The position numbers and the translations under genes were made by a program. Shown here one piece after another: positions 1 to 8,344 of a stretch of 64,000 nt of DNA. The stretch lies in contig RDOF01000015.1 in assembly GCA_011365025.1 (NCBI GenBank), positions 5,795 to 69,794 of the forward strand. The letters run 5' to 3'. The first letter of the stretch is position 1. The number at the start of each line of letters is the position of its first letter. The notes below the pieces were generated by a model that saw only the letters and a list, made by a program, of their open reading frames with translations, searched no databases and was not told the DNA's origin. Source of the stretch: Candidatus Thorarchaeota archaeon. Its GTDB lineage: Archaea > Asgardarchaeota > Thorarchaeia > Thorarchaeales > Thorarchaeaceae.

Positions 1-2
1 CT

Positions 3-512
3 GAGTATGCAGATGCTATTTTCTTCATGAGTCTTCTAAACAGCAACAATCCCTACTACATTGTAGGTGCACAGGCTCTAGCTGCTGCTCGAGTGAAACT
101 CTCTGGCATTGAGTCAATTCCAATGGCCTACTTGCTCATTCAACCGGGTAAAACAGCTGCCTGGGTCGGTCGAGCGGAGTGCTTTCCGCGTGATAAGCCG
201 AAACTAGTCCTGATGTACGCCCTAGCAGCTGAATTGCTTGGCTTCAAGCTCGTCTATCTGGAAGCAGGGAGTGGTGCAGAAGGCGGTGGTGTGCCTCCTG
301 AAACAATATCAATGGTTTCTCAGTATTGCGACATTCCAATCATTGCCGGAGGAGGATTCAACGATGTCAAATCAGTCGTGCAAGGGGTTGAATCAGGCGC
401 GTCCATAATTGTTCAAGGAACTTACATTGAAGAGCATGTTCAGAAGGACAAGGGTGCCGGATTGAAGAAAATCATTGAAGCTTTGAAGGCAGCTGGAGCG
501 AAGAAGGTCTAA
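3..512 (+). CDS. Geranylgeranylglyceryl phosphate synthase, 3' part (5' end outside window)
   Basis: This is the C-terminal 169 residues of the archaeal prenyltransferase that joins geranylgeranyl diphosphate to sn-glycerol-1-phosphate, the first ether bond of archaeal membrane lipids. The frame is open from base 3, and the residues before the first Met (ADAIFF followed by MSLLNS) are the family signature, so the Met at 27 is internal. Further matches are YLEAGSGA, the GGG turn at about base 347 and SGASIIVQGT near the end, which form the phosphate-binding rim of the TIM barrel. The start codon and N-terminal third lie upstream of the window. The family assignment is secure. Confidence 0.93.
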   Translation, partial: EYADAIFFMSLLNSNNPYYIVGAQALAAARVKLSGIESIPMAYLLIQPGKTAAWVGRAECFPRDKPKLVLMYALAAELLGFKLVYLEAGSGAEGGGVPPETISMVSQYCDIPIIAGGGFNDVKSVVQGVESGASIIVQGTYIEEHVQKDKGAGLKKIIEALKAAGAKKV

Positions 513-538
513 ATAGGGTGGTGTCCAAACTGGTCATG

Positions 539-547
539 TTTAAATAC
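539..547 (+). promoter_or_regulatory. TATA-box-like element of the roadblock gene
   Basis: The sequence TTTAAATAC lies about 55 bases before the ATG at 597. Transcription would begin near 567, leaving a leader of about 30 bases that contains the GGAGG ribosome binding site at 581-585. This supports the ATG at 597 over the TTG at 561. Confidence 0.5.
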
Positions 548-596
548 TTGAGGGGCCTTTTTGAGCGAAGTGGCCCATAGGGAGGTTTATCCTCAG

Positions 597-989
597 ATGT
601 CCTCGAAGACAGAAATGCTCACAGAACTACTTGAAGACCTCAGCCGTGCCTCCCAGAATAACGTACAGGCTAGTATTATCATTTCGAGGTCTCAGGGACT
701 ACCTATCTGCACCCACTTTCCTCCTGACCAGGACACATCAGTCATTCCTGAAGAGGACGTGATAGCAGGTCGCTCTACTCAAATCGAAACTGCTACTCGG
801 AAAGTATTCAAGCAGCTCAAACGTGGTGCCTTCGTGAGAATGCTCGTTGAGGGCGAGACTGGCTACATTATAATCTGTGATGCAGGAGAAGACGCTCTCC
901 TTGCTGTATTAACAAGCAAGCGTGCCAATATTGGCTATATGTTTTTCATGATGACGAGGATTGCTAGACGAATAGAGAACATCCTGTAA
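597..989 (+). CDS. Roadblock/LC7-domain protein
   Basis: This protein of about 130 residues has the roadblock/LC7 pattern: an N-terminal amphipathic helix (TEMLTELLEDLSRAS), a strand ending in SRSQGLPIC, and a central strand pair containing GYIIICDAGEDALLAVL. Such domains act as dimeric regulators or scaffolds for small Ras-like GTPases (MglB/Rag-type partners) and are unusually numerous in Asgard archaea. The ATG at 597 has a GGAGG 11 bases upstream; an in-frame TTG at 561 would add 12 residues but would sit at the predicted transcript start. No GTPase gene is adjacent, so its partner is unknown. Confidence 0.75.
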   Translation: MSSKTEMLTELLEDLSRASQNNVQASIIISRSQGLPICTHFPPDQDTSVIPEEDVIAGRSTQIETATRKVFKQLKRGAFVRMLVEGETGYIIICDAGEDALLAVLTSKRANIGYMFFMMTRIARRIENIL

Positions 990-1058
990 CTGCATCCTCT
1001 CCGTCACTCTTTTATGAACTTCGCAAGGCATTACGGATTGCAGCTCTAGGTGATTACA

Positions 1059-1994
1059 ATGGCAGAGGAAAAACCCACAAAGGATGAACCTCAGGAAGAG
1101 GATGATGAAGATAATTGGGACAAGTGGCGTAAGGCAGGAGCGGTTGCAAAAGAAGCCCTCGATATTGCCCGTCCTATGGTCAAACCCGGCACAAAGCTCT
1201 TAGACATTGTGGAAGCCGTCGAGAAACATATATCCGAGAATGCCACGGGCATCTCTTTTCCATGCAATATTGCCATTAACAATATCGCTGCACACTACAC
1301 ATCTCCACTTGATGACGAAACGGTAATTCAGGAAGGTGACCTAGTCACTGTTGACTGTGGTGGACATATAGATGGGTGCATTTCAGATAGCGCATTTACA
1401 ATAGCTTTGAATCGGGAGCATGAGAAGCTTGTCAAGGCTTCCGAGGATGCAACGAAGATCGCCATTGAGATGATGCGTCCTGGGGCGAAGCTGAACACCA
1501 TCGGTGCATTGATTGAGGATACGATAAAAAGCGCTGGCTTTGAACCCATCAAGCAGCTCACCGGACACCAGCTCAAAGAATACGAGCTCCATGCCGAAAA
1601 GCAGGTTCCATGCGTGTCCGGAAAGGCCGAAGTTTTGGTAGAGGAGGGTGAGGTCTATGCCGTAGAAACCTTTGCCAGTACTGGTTCAGGAAATGTTTCT
1701 GATCTTCCAGACCCCCTGATTTTCCAACTGCTTCCAGTACGTGTGCCGGTCCGATTCAAGGGAACGAAGCAATTCCTATCAATTGCTAGACGAGACTACA
1801 AGGAGTTTCCGTTCGCAAAAAGATGGATGGCGAAACAGCTTAGACGGGCTGACCTAGAACTCGCGATTCGGGAGTTACAAAAGAACGGCGCTCTTGTTGC
1901 ACATCACATTCTAGCAGAAGAAGAGGAACAGTTTGTTTCGCAAGCAGAACATACAGTGATTGTAACCGAAGACGGATTTGAGCGTACGACCTAG
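1059..1994 (+). CDS. map: Methionine aminopeptidase, type II
   Basis: This is a cytoplasmic M24 metallopeptidase that removes initiator methionine. The pita-bread fold metal ligands can be read in order: His in IAAHYTSP, Asp in TVDCGGH, Asp in CISDSA, His in LTGHQL, Glu in YAVETFA and Glu in VTEDGFE near the C-terminus. At 311 residues it matches archaeal type II enzymes, with an extra acidic N-terminal tail of about 20 residues (EEDDEDN). AGGTGAT at 1048-1054 is a good ribosome binding site for the ATG at 1059; the GTG at 1050 lies inside it and is unlikely to be used. Confidence 0.93.
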   Translation: MAEEKPTKDEPQEEDDEDNWDKWRKAGAVAKEALDIARPMVKPGTKLLDIVEAVEKHISENATGISFPCNIAINNIAAHYTSPLDDETVIQEGDLVTVDCGGHIDGCISDSAFTIALNREHEKLVKASEDATKIAIEMMRPGAKLNTIGALIEDTIKSAGFEPIKQLTGHQLKEYELHAEKQVPCVSGKAEVLVEEGEVYAVETFASTGSGNVSDLPDPLIFQLLPVRVPVRFKGTKQFLSIARRDYKEFPFAKRWMAKQLRRADLELAIRELQKNGALVAHHILAEEEEQFVSQAEHTVIVTEDGFERTT

Positions 1995-2168
1995 ACACTG
2001 GACTATCCTTTACTTTAACAATTAAAGGAAATTTAAGGAGTCCATACAATTAAAAGCGTGTTTTCGCTTTTGTATGTGTTGTGGTCCCGGGAGACTGTCT
2101 TCTATATCAATGATCCACCATCGACAGCCGGCAGTATCTACCGGTCAGATATCGACGGAGGAGCTAAT

Positions 2169-3137
2169 GTGGAACCGGTGCGAGGCGACGCTCCAGAGAG
2201 GAGTAGTCTTCACAAGCCAGAATCAGATGCACAGTCCTGTCCAGAGTGCGGTTCTTCATCAGTCGTTGAAGACCTGACTCGTGGAGAGCGAGTGTGTGGT
2301 GGATGCGGTCTTGTATTATCTGACCACAGGATTGATACTGGTGCCGAGTGGAGAGCCTTCAGTTCTGAGGAAGCAGATTCTCGAAGCAGAGTCGGTGCAC
2401 CAATGAGATATACCGTGCATGACAAGGGTCTCTCAACAGTTATTGATTGGCGTGATCGAGATATCAGTGGAAGGAAGCTCACCCCTACGAGACGGTCCGA
2501 GATTTACCGACTTCGGAAATGGCAGATTCGAAGCCGTGTTCACAGCTCAATGGACCGGAATCTTGCTCAAGCATTGTCTGAATTGGAGCGCTTGGCCTCA
2601 CAGCTGGGAATACCACAGCCAATCCGAGAGCTGGCCGCTCTGCTATATAGGAAATCCATTCAGAAGAAGCTGGTTCGAGGTAGATCTATAGAGGCGATGG
2701 TTGCGGCCACTCTCTATGCAGCATGTAGAATACGACAGAAGCCCCGCCCATTGGATGAGGTGGCTGATGCCTCGCGCATTGATAAGAAGAAACTTGGTCA
2801 ATGTTATCGACTCCTTCTGAGAAGCCTTAATGTACGAATTCCGCTCAGCAACCCCATTGATTACATCTCCAGATTTGCCTCTCAACTTGAGCTATCGAGC
2901 CCTGTTCAACTACGAACGGTTGAGATTCTTGAGAGGAGCAGGGACATGGGCCTTACAATTGGAAGGGACCCTCTTGGTTTAGCCGCAGCTGCAATCTATG
3001 TTGCCTCAATAATGATGGACGAACGCAGAACCCAACGCGAGATTGCCGAAGTGGCAAGGGTAACAGAGGTTACCGTGAGGAACAGGTACAAGGAAATTGT
3101 GCGCAAGCTTGGAATTGATACTATGTCCTTAGCCTAA
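2169..3137 (+). CDS. tfb: Transcription initiation factor B (TFB), first paralog
   Basis: This is the archaeal TFIIB orthologue, which bridges TBP-TATA DNA and RNA polymerase. A zinc ribbon (Cys24, Cys27, Cys43, Cys46) is followed by the B-reader/linker around TGAEWRAF and two cyclin-like repeats; the second ends with an HTH-like segment (REIAEVARVTEVTVRNRY). The start chosen is GTG 2169, with GGAGG at 2157-2161 at ideal spacing. This gives 322 residues, the same length as the second TFB in this window. The longer frame from 2058 adds 37 residues without family likeness. A T/A-rich stretch at 2018-2050 probably holds the promoter. Confidence 0.95.
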   Translation: MEPVRGDAPERSSLHKPESDAQSCPECGSSSVVEDLTRGERVCGGCGLVLSDHRIDTGAEWRAFSSEEADSRSRVGAPMRYTVHDKGLSTVIDWRDRDISGRKLTPTRRSEIYRLRKWQIRSRVHSSMDRNLAQALSELERLASQLGIPQPIRELAALLYRKSIQKKLVRGRSIEAMVAATLYAACRIRQKPRPLDEVADASRIDKKKLGQCYRLLLRSLNVRIPLSNPIDYISRFASQLELSSPVQLRTVEILERSRDMGLTIGRDPLGLAAAAIYVASIMMDERRTQREIAEVARVTEVTVRNRYKEIVRKLGIDTMSLA

Positions 3138-3203
3138 TTCCTTCTATCTTACGTCTTCCATTCCATGGGCTGCAAGCAGTCGACTTAGTTCAGGTGCGCG
3201 GAT

Positions 3204-3542
3204 TTATCTCCGGCCTTGAACAAAGGACCAATCGATTTGAACCATTTCTTCCGGAAATCCAAGCTTGGATAGTACTTCCGTTATAGTCCCTCTATGGTCT
3301 CCCTGAAGCTCGACATGACCATGCTTTGCAGCTCCTCCACAGGCAAGTTTGCCCTTGAGTTTCGTAGCTAGGTCTGAAAGATCTATATTCTTATCAAACC
3401 CTTCAACAATAGTCGTGAGTCGGCCCCACTTTCTTCGTTCAACAGACACAGTAATGCGGGCTTCTTCTTGAGCTATGGTTTCGCAAACGCATAGGTCCGT
3501 AGGAAGGCCACAGTTTGGGCATATTCCACCTTCATCGCTCAC
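3204..3542 (-). CDS. sui1: Translation initiation factor aIF1 (SUI1 family)
   Basis: This is the archaeal homologue of eIF1/SUI1, which binds the 30S subunit and enforces start-codon fidelity. Residues 8-20 carry the small Cys motif of archaeal members (Cys8, Cys11, Cys18, Cys20). The SUI1 core follows, with KLKGKLACGG and LQGDHRG, the most conserved segments. Translation begins at GTG 3542 with CAGGAG about 15 bases upstream. The gene converges on the TFB gene and diverges from the radical SAM gene, sharing an intergenic region of about 140 bases with it. Confidence 0.95.
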   Translation of the reverse strand: MSDEGGICPNCGLPTDLCVCETIAQEEARITVSVERRKWGRLTTIVEGFDKNIDLSDLATKLKGKLACGGAAKHGHVELQGDHRGTITEVLSKLGFPEEMVQIDWSFVQGRR

Positions 3543-3603
3543 GCAATAATTTACTCCTGATTATTTGGTTTCAGCTTAATGCTCGCACAGATTTGGTTTT
3601 TGC

Positions 3604-3613
3604 TTTATATAAG
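3604..3613 (+). promoter_or_regulatory. TATA box upstream of the radical SAM gene
   Basis: TTTATATAAG is a near-consensus archaeal TATA element in the divergent aIF1/radical SAM intergenic region. It predicts a transcript start near 3634 and a leader of about 50 bases before ATG 3685. Confidence 0.6.
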
Positions 3614-3684
3614 TTCTATGAAGCTGTAGTTTTTCAAGCCTATGTGCAAGAATATAGAAGGAAGAAGGTTATCCGACAGATAGA

Positions 3685-5268
3685 ATGTCTGATCGAGTTC
3701 TAATTATAGATGCCCTCAGCGCAGGTGCTGGAAGACGCACAAGTTCACGTGATTCCATAGGCTGCGGTCCACGCGCAATTGCAGGAGCCTTGGAACGGCA
3801 GGATCTGCATTGTCGAATCCAGAGAATCGAGGACATCATCCTCTCCCCAAGGCGGCTTAAGGCATATGATCACATTGCAGTCAGTGCCATGTCAATGGAC
3901 ATTCCTGCAGTCACACAACTTACAAAGCTCTGGAAGCGTGAACGACCTCGTGGACGAATGATTATAGGCGGTCCCATTGCATTCAATCCCGAGGATGTGC
4001 TGAAGGCTCTGAAACCGGACCTCTTGGTCATTGGTGAGGGCGAAGTGACTCTTGAACATCTTCTAGAGCAGCACTATCTTACGGAGAGAATCGACCTCTC
4101 AGCGATAGAGGGGCTCGCGTATCTCGAGAATGGCACTTGCCACCTTACTCCTCCACGTAAGCTCATCACTCCCGAGCAATGGTCGAGTAGTTACAATGCT
4201 TCAACAGGCAGAATTGTCGACTATAGCGATTATCAAGCAGCCAGAGTGTACGTGGAAGTTCTACGGGGGTGTTCGAATTTTGGTAGGCCAACAATTCCTC
4301 TTCCCGATGGTAGGGGGTGTACTGACTGTGGCAACTGCAAGTCCTCTGACATGAGCGATCGGTTGGAATGTCCAGAGAACATTCCTCCGGGCTGTGGCTT
4401 CTGCAGTGTGCCAAACACTTGGGGCCCTCCAAGAAGTCGTTCCATAGAATCCATCACGAAAGAGGTTGAAGATCTGATATCCCTCGGGGTTCATAGAATT
4501 ATCCTTGAAGCACCTGATTTTCTGGACTATCATCGAGGCTCCCCTCCGACGACCAATCCTTGCGCACCGCCCGCAAACAATGATGCAATAGAAGCCCTTC
4601 TTACCGGGCTAAATGAAATCGCCCTGGTGAGGGCTGGAAACGTCCACATCTCAATTGAGAATATGAAGGCATGTCTCTTCACGGAAGAAGTCGCAAGCAT
4701 GCTATCAAGAACACTCTCTTCGGTTTCTCCGAACATAGGGCTTGAGACCGGCTCAGACCTGCATATGACGCAAATAGGGAAGTGTGGGACCGTAAACGAT
4801 GTCCTCAAGGCGGTTAGAATTGCTGAGAGGTACAGTATGCACCCCTATGTCTACTTCATCTATGGCCTGCCAGGAGAAACTATAGAATCAGTTCAAGCAT
4901 CTATTAGTTTGATGGATGAGATCAGTGAAACGGGTGCCGAGCGAATCATTCTCTACGGCTTCAGGCCTCTTCCTGCATCTGCATTTTCAGATTTTCCCGC
5001 CCCCTTGCAGAATGATCCTTTGAGTGAACCCCTCAGAAGGGCAGCAGCACGCATCAATCGGAGCAAGAAAGACGGCTACATAGGAAAAACCCTCCGCGGA
5101 GTTGCTGCAGAGCCCTCATGGAGCCGGCACGGCTATACGATGGTCTATCCCCTGGGAGAAGGACCAATAATGACCGTGCGAGGAGGATTCTCCTCAGGGT
5201 CAGTTTTAACTTTGAAAGTAAATAGAGTTTTGAGTCCTGGATTACTCGAAGCCGAGGTCATCAAGTAA
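3685..5268 (+). CDS. B12-binding-type radical SAM protein with C-terminal TRAM-like domain
   Basis: This 527-residue protein has an N-terminal Rossmann-like half of about 160 residues resembling cobalamin-binding domains (GPRAIAGALE, MIIGGPIAFNPE, LLVIGEGEVTLEHLL). A radical SAM core follows with a cysteine-rich insert (GCTDCGNC at about 212-219, then GCGFCSVP) and a SAM-barrel segment (GLETGSD, YFIYGLPGET). The last 60 residues look like a TRAM RNA-binding domain, as in tRNA methylthiotransferases. The spacing of the iron-sulfur cysteines differs from plain CxxxCxxC. The reaction is unknown; modification of RNA or of a cofactor is plausible. It resembles a family widespread in methanogens and other archaea. 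Confidence 0.75.
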   Translation: MSDRVLIIDALSAGAGRRTSSRDSIGCGPRAIAGALERQDLHCRIQRIEDIILSPRRLKAYDHIAVSAMSMDIPAVTQLTKLWKRERPRGRMIIGGPIAFNPEDVLKALKPDLLVIGEGEVTLEHLLEQHYLTERIDLSAIEGLAYLENGTCHLTPPRKLITPEQWSSSYNASTGRIVDYSDYQAARVYVEVLRGCSNFGRPTIPLPDGRGCTDCGNCKSSDMSDRLECPENIPPGCGFCSVPNTWGPPRSRSIESITKEVEDLISLGVHRIILEAPDFLDYHRGSPPTTNPCAPPANNDAIEALLTGLNEIALVRAGNVHISIENMKACLFTEEVASMLSRTLSSVSPNIGLETGSDLHMTQIGKCGTVNDVLKAVRIAERYSMHPYVYFIYGLPGETIESVQASISLMDEISETGAERIILYGFRPLPASAFSDFPAPLQNDPLSEPLRRAAARINRSKKDGYIGKTLRGVAAEPSWSRHGYTMVYPLGEGPIMTVRGGFSSGSVLTLKVNRVLSPGLLEAEVIK

Positions 5269-5371
5269 TGCAGGAAGAAGCTTCGTACACTATAAGAAAA
5301 GCTTCATAAACTCAAATCTTGCGATTCTGATTGAATGGTCGAAGATAATTGTCGGCCTATGTGGTGATTCA

Positions 5372-5515
5372 ATGGTTTATGTGTGTCACACCTGTTCAAG
5401 AGAAGTCACTCCTGAAGGCCTGAAGACACTTCCTGGCGTGAAGTGTCCCTATTGTGGAGGAAGAATTCTGTACAAGATTCGACCTCCCGTTGTGAAGCGC
5501 GTGAAGGGAATCTAG
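5372..5515 (+). CDS. rpo12: DNA-directed RNA polymerase subunit Rpo12 (RpoP)
   Basis: This 47-residue zinc-ribbon protein is the archaeal equivalent of eukaryotic RPB12/RPABC4. The zinc ligands are Cys5, Cys8, Cys25 and Cys28. Between them lies the typical REVTPEGLKTLPGVK segment, and a basic tail with RPPVVKRVKGI ends the protein, as in archaeal Rpo12. The subunit sits at the Rpo3/Rpo10 edge of the polymerase. GGTGAT at 5363-5368 precedes the ATG by three bases. The gene is too short for most ORF callers but the match is clear over its whole length. Confidence 0.93.
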   Translation: MVYVCHTCSREVTPEGLKTLPGVKCPYCGGRILYKIRPPVVKRVKGI

Positions 5516-5536
5516 GTTACCCGGATTCAGCAATGC

Positions 5537-5635
5537 CTATGGTCTATAAATTTGCGATAGCGTTGCGACAATTGACGCCAGGAATAGAAACACAAAGAAT
5601 AGCGCTATCAGCCTTCTCTTCCAGATATATCGCAT
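5537..5635 (-). CDS. 32-residue single-pass membrane microprotein coupled to get3
   Basis: The ATG overlaps the get3 stop codon in a TAATG junction, the hallmark of translational coupling. The product starts with a basic stretch (MRYIWKRR), then one hydrophobic segment of about 18 residues (LIALFFVFLFLASIVATL), and ends in SQIYRP. That is the shape of a tiny membrane or tail-anchored protein. Get3 delivers tail-anchored proteins, so a link is attractive, but this is inference. The gene could instead be a chance ORF; conservation in related genomes would decide. Confidence 0.5.
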   Translation of the reverse strand: MRYIWKRRLIALFFVFLFLASIVATLSQIYRP

Positions 5636-6588
5636 TACTCATGCTCTCCAATTAGAATTTGGGCAAGATTCTCTAAACCATCAAGTCCTCGTATCTCAGT
5701 ATCAAAGAGCGGGACTTCAATGAGGTCGACGTCTCGGTAGAGATCATGGATGTCCGTCAAGTTCCTTTGCTGCATATCTCTTCTAGAGCTACAGAATTTG
5801 CAGGCTGGGTTTTCTGGGATTAGCTGGTTTATGACTATATTGTTCATTGGTATTTTCCAAGTGTTGAGACTTGACAAAAGGCGCTGGGTTTCGAATACTG
5901 CCATTGCTTCTGGAATCATCACAATAACAAATTGGGTCTTTTCTTGGTCCTGCAACTCGAGCTTTGCCGATTCTATCTTGTCCTTAGTGTGCTGTAACAT
6001 CTGCCAAGCGGTTTCCTCCTGTTCCCCGCCGCCAAACATCGCTCTAATCCCAGCAAGAGTGGAACTCAATCTTTGTCGCATTGTTATAATTCTGCCAAGC
6101 CAACTATCCAGTAGTTCAGGCAATTCTAGAAGTTTCAGGGTGTGACCAGTAGGTGCAGTGTCAAAAATGACCCTATCATACGATATGTCATCAAGAAACT
6201 CCAGTATCTTTCCGAAGGCCATTGCTTCTTCTGACCCCGGAGGTGTCATGTCTCCTACATCTCCAAGAAGCTGGGATGCCATTTCCATCTCCATTCCTCC
6301 TCCACCCATAGCGCTCTGGAAATCTTGCATTCCCTTTTCAGAGCTAATCTCCATCCCCCATAAGTTGTCTACTCCTTGAATGGGTATTATCTCTCCTCCT
6401 GAGAGATCTTGGTTGAAGCTATCACTAAGACTATGTGCAGGGTCAGTTGACAAAACGAGTGTTCTTAATCCATGCTTGGCGGAGAGAAGAGCCAATGCAC
6501 CAGCGGTACTGGTCTTTCCTACGCCTCCCTTTCCGCCGGAGAGTATGAACTTGATATTCTCATTATACACGATGTCTCTTATTGTCAT
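5635..6588 (-). CDS. get3: Get3/ArsA-type ATPase (tail-anchored protein targeting)
   Basis: This cytosolic SIMIBI-class dimeric ATPase has 317 residues. The deviant Walker A (GGKGGVGKTS, residues 18-27) has the two signature lysines. Switch I reads STDPAHSLSDSF, switch II FDTAPTGHTL, and the Cys-x-x-Cys zinc motif of Get3 dimers is ACKFCSS near residue 270. A methionine-rich stretch (GGGGMEMEMASQ) lies where Get3 has its client-binding helices, favouring a targeting role over arsenite export. There is one ATPase domain only, as in Get3 and unlike bacterial ArsA. Its stop overlaps the start of a tiny membrane peptide gene. Confidence 0.92.
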   Translation of the reverse strand: MTIRDIVYNENIKFILSGGKGGVGKTSTAGALALLSAKHGLRTLVLSTDPAHSLSDSFNQDLSGGEIIPIQGVDNLWGMEISSEKGMQDFQSAMGGGGMEMEMASQLLGDVGDMTPPGSEEAMAFGKILEFLDDISYDRVIFDTAPTGHTLKLLELPELLDSWLGRIITMRQRLSSTLAGIRAMFGGGEQEETAWQMLQHTKDKIESAKLELQDQEKTQFVIVMIPEAMAVFETQRLLSSLNTWKIPMNNIVINQLIPENPACKFCSSRRDMQQRNLTDIHDLYRDVDLIEVPLFDTEIRGLDGLENLAQILIGEHE

Positions 6589-6757
6589 GGCATGTCCACA
6601 TGCGGCACTGCGTTTTTACGTCTATTAATGCTTCCATCAGACATCATTACTTGAGGGCATCATGAATAAGTATAAGCACAAACTCTTCGCGCTCCGCAGT
6701 AGATACAGAAATCCCATAAAAGAAAGGATTGAATTAAAACCTCTGTGAGGTCTCTTA

Positions 6758-7486
6758 GTGTCGTTTCCTCAGGTTAGAACAACAGCAGCAGAATTTCCCT
6801 CTACAATTCTAAACTTAATGGGAATGGAAATCCCCGAAGGGATGCCGCCAGCAAATTCCGATATCCTCGCAAAGTTCAAACCTGGTGGATTGGTTATTAT
6901 AGTCATTGACAATTTTGGGTTGTTCGAGGCAGTTGTCTACAAGCCAGAGGCACTCATTAAGAACATGGAAGCACTTGCACTGATTGAGACCGATGACCCC
7001 TATGCTATCCCGCTTATTTCAAAGATTATGCGAGGGCCATCTCAATCATTTCACCTCATAGAACACGCGCGGAATTTTGGGAAGTCGATTCAGGTGATAT
7101 GTAGAGAGGATGATATGCTGAACTTCGGCTTTGATCCTGCCTACACGGTCAACAAACGTGATGATATGCAAACCTATGTCGAATCAACAAAACACATCGC
7201 ACGCACAGAGCTGCTCTATCTGCATTTCCTTGATTTCGAGAGTCTCTATGCCCAATACGGTCACAGAACTCCACCTAAGACCCTTCTCGAAAAGATAGTA
7301 CGAAGAACAGACAATTGGGTGAAAGTGCTTCTCAAGCAGGCTAGACCTGGCACGCTCTTTATTGTAATTGGAAATCATGGTCGTCATCCAGTACCACTGA
7401 ATTATGAAGGCAAGCTTGCAGAGTGGAGAAAGGCAAATGCCCCAATTGCAATGATGTTTCAGAAACGGTCTGTGCGACTAGAATAG
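6758..7486 (+). CDS. Alkaline-phosphatase-superfamily-like protein
   Basis: This is a 242-residue protein from a GTG start, with GAGGT a few bases upstream. Features of the alkaline phosphatase/phosphoglycerate mutase fold can be seen: a strand ending in IVIDNFG near residue 52 (first metal Asp), DFESLYAQYGHR near 161-172 (Asp and His ligands) and VIGNHGRH near the C-terminus, in place of the usual DHG. It is much shorter than cofactor-independent phosphoglycerate mutase, so it is probably a minimal metallo-hydrolase with an unknown phospho- or sulfo-substrate. Its 3' end overlaps uppP on the other strand by nine bases. Confidence 0.6.
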   Translation: MSFPQVRTTAAEFPSTILNLMGMEIPEGMPPANSDILAKFKPGGLVIIVIDNFGLFEAVVYKPEALIKNMEALALIETDDPYAIPLISKIMRGPSQSFHLIEHARNFGKSIQVICREDDMLNFGFDPAYTVNKRDDMQTYVESTKHIARTELLYLHFLDFESLYAQYGHRTPPKTLLEKIVRRTDNWVKVLLKQARPGTLFIVIGNHGRHPVPLNYEGKLAEWRKANAPIAMMFQKRSVRLE

Positions 7487-8272
7487 CGCAGGCAATCCAA
7501 AGGCAATAGCTATCAGTCCAAGTACTAGACAAAGCTTCCAAAAAGATACGCTTCGTGCAAGTCTAAGAAGAAGTCCGATTGAAGCAAAACCTACGACAAA
7601 AACAATGGCCTCCATCATGAAAAGGTCTGCGAATTGAATTGAAGGCAACGCAGCATCTCCCCACAGTATCTCTACCGCGAGTATTCCTAAGACAGCTGGA
7701 ACACTCATAAGGAAACTGAATCGAAGCGCCTTCTCCTTTTCGACTCTTTGCATTAGAAGTGCCGACACCGTTACTCCAGACCTACTCAAACCGGGAAGAA
7801 CGGATACTCCTTGAACTAGGCCCGTAATGAATGCAATGCGGTGATTGGGGTCCCTTGTGGTCGGCTCTGACGCCTCCGAACTCTGTCTAGTTGGTACGTA
7901 TAACACAATTGCAGTCAACAGAAGTAACACTCCCACAACAGCATTCAGCATCTCTCCTAGAGCTGCTGTTAGTGCCGTTTTGAGGTAGATATAGAACGGG
8001 ATGGCTGTAAACGCGGTGCCTATTGTAGCAACAATCAACCATTTGAGGAGTTGCCTGTCTTTCAGAGTTAGCAGTTCCAGAATTGTTCCTGGATACCGTG
8101 CGACAACGGCCAATGCCGTTCCTAGATGAAGCCATACTACCAAGGTGATCATCTCCGATAGAGGCACGGCGCCAATATTGTACACAAATAGGACAGTTTG
8201 GCCTTCGCTACTGATGGGAAGCCATTCAACAAGGCCTTGAATTAATGCTACAATGATGTGCCAAGGTTCCAT
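7478..8272 (-). CDS. uppP: Undecaprenyl-diphosphatase-like (UppP/BacA) membrane phosphatase
   Basis: This is a polytopic membrane protein of 264 residues with the two BacA signatures: GLVEWLPISSEGQ near residues 14-26 and PGLSRSGVT near 159-167, which form the catalytic Glu/Ser/Arg site. In bacteria it recycles undecaprenyl diphosphate; in archaea it is expected to dephosphorylate a dolichol-type or undecaprenyl-type carrier in glycan synthesis. That would serve the glycosylation genes at the far end of this window, although it is not in an operon with them. Confidence 0.9.
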   Translation of the reverse strand: MEPWHIIVALIQGLVEWLPISSEGQTVLFVYNIGAVPLSEMITLVVWLHLGTALAVVARYPGTILELLTLKDRQLLKWLIVATIGTAFTAIPFYIYLKTALTAALGEMLNAVVGVLLLLTAIVLYVPTRQSSEASEPTTRDPNHRIAFITGLVQGVSVLPGLSRSGVTVSALLMQRVEKEKALRFSFLMSVPAVLGILAVEILWGDAALPSIQFADLFMMEAIVFVVGFASIGLLLRLARSVSFWKLCLVLGLIAIAFGLPALF

Positions 8273-8306
8273 GATTGATTTCGCTCGACTCGGCTGGGTA
8301 CCGAAG

Positions 8307-8316
8307 ACATAAAAAG
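8307..8316 (+). promoter_or_regulatory. TATA-box-like element for the DUF47 gene
   Basis: ACATAAAAAG lies about 33 bases before the ATG at 8345, so the transcript would be nearly leaderless. That agrees with the absence of a Shine-Dalgarno sequence there. Confidence 0.5.
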
Positions 8317-8344
8317 GCTAACACGAGGCGAATCACCTATTCCA

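Noticed and set aside
2058..2168. The extra N-terminal 37 residues of the TFB frame.
   Set aside because: GTG 2169 has a near-ideal GGAGG and starts the family-like protein; the upstream part has no likeness to TFB.
6662..6748. A 28-codon basic ORF (MNKYKHKLFALRSRYR...) with GAGGG upstream, before the GTG of the 242-residue gene.
   Set aside because: Too short to support by itself; the stretch also holds a TATA-like CATAAAAG and more probably serves as promoter for the next gene.
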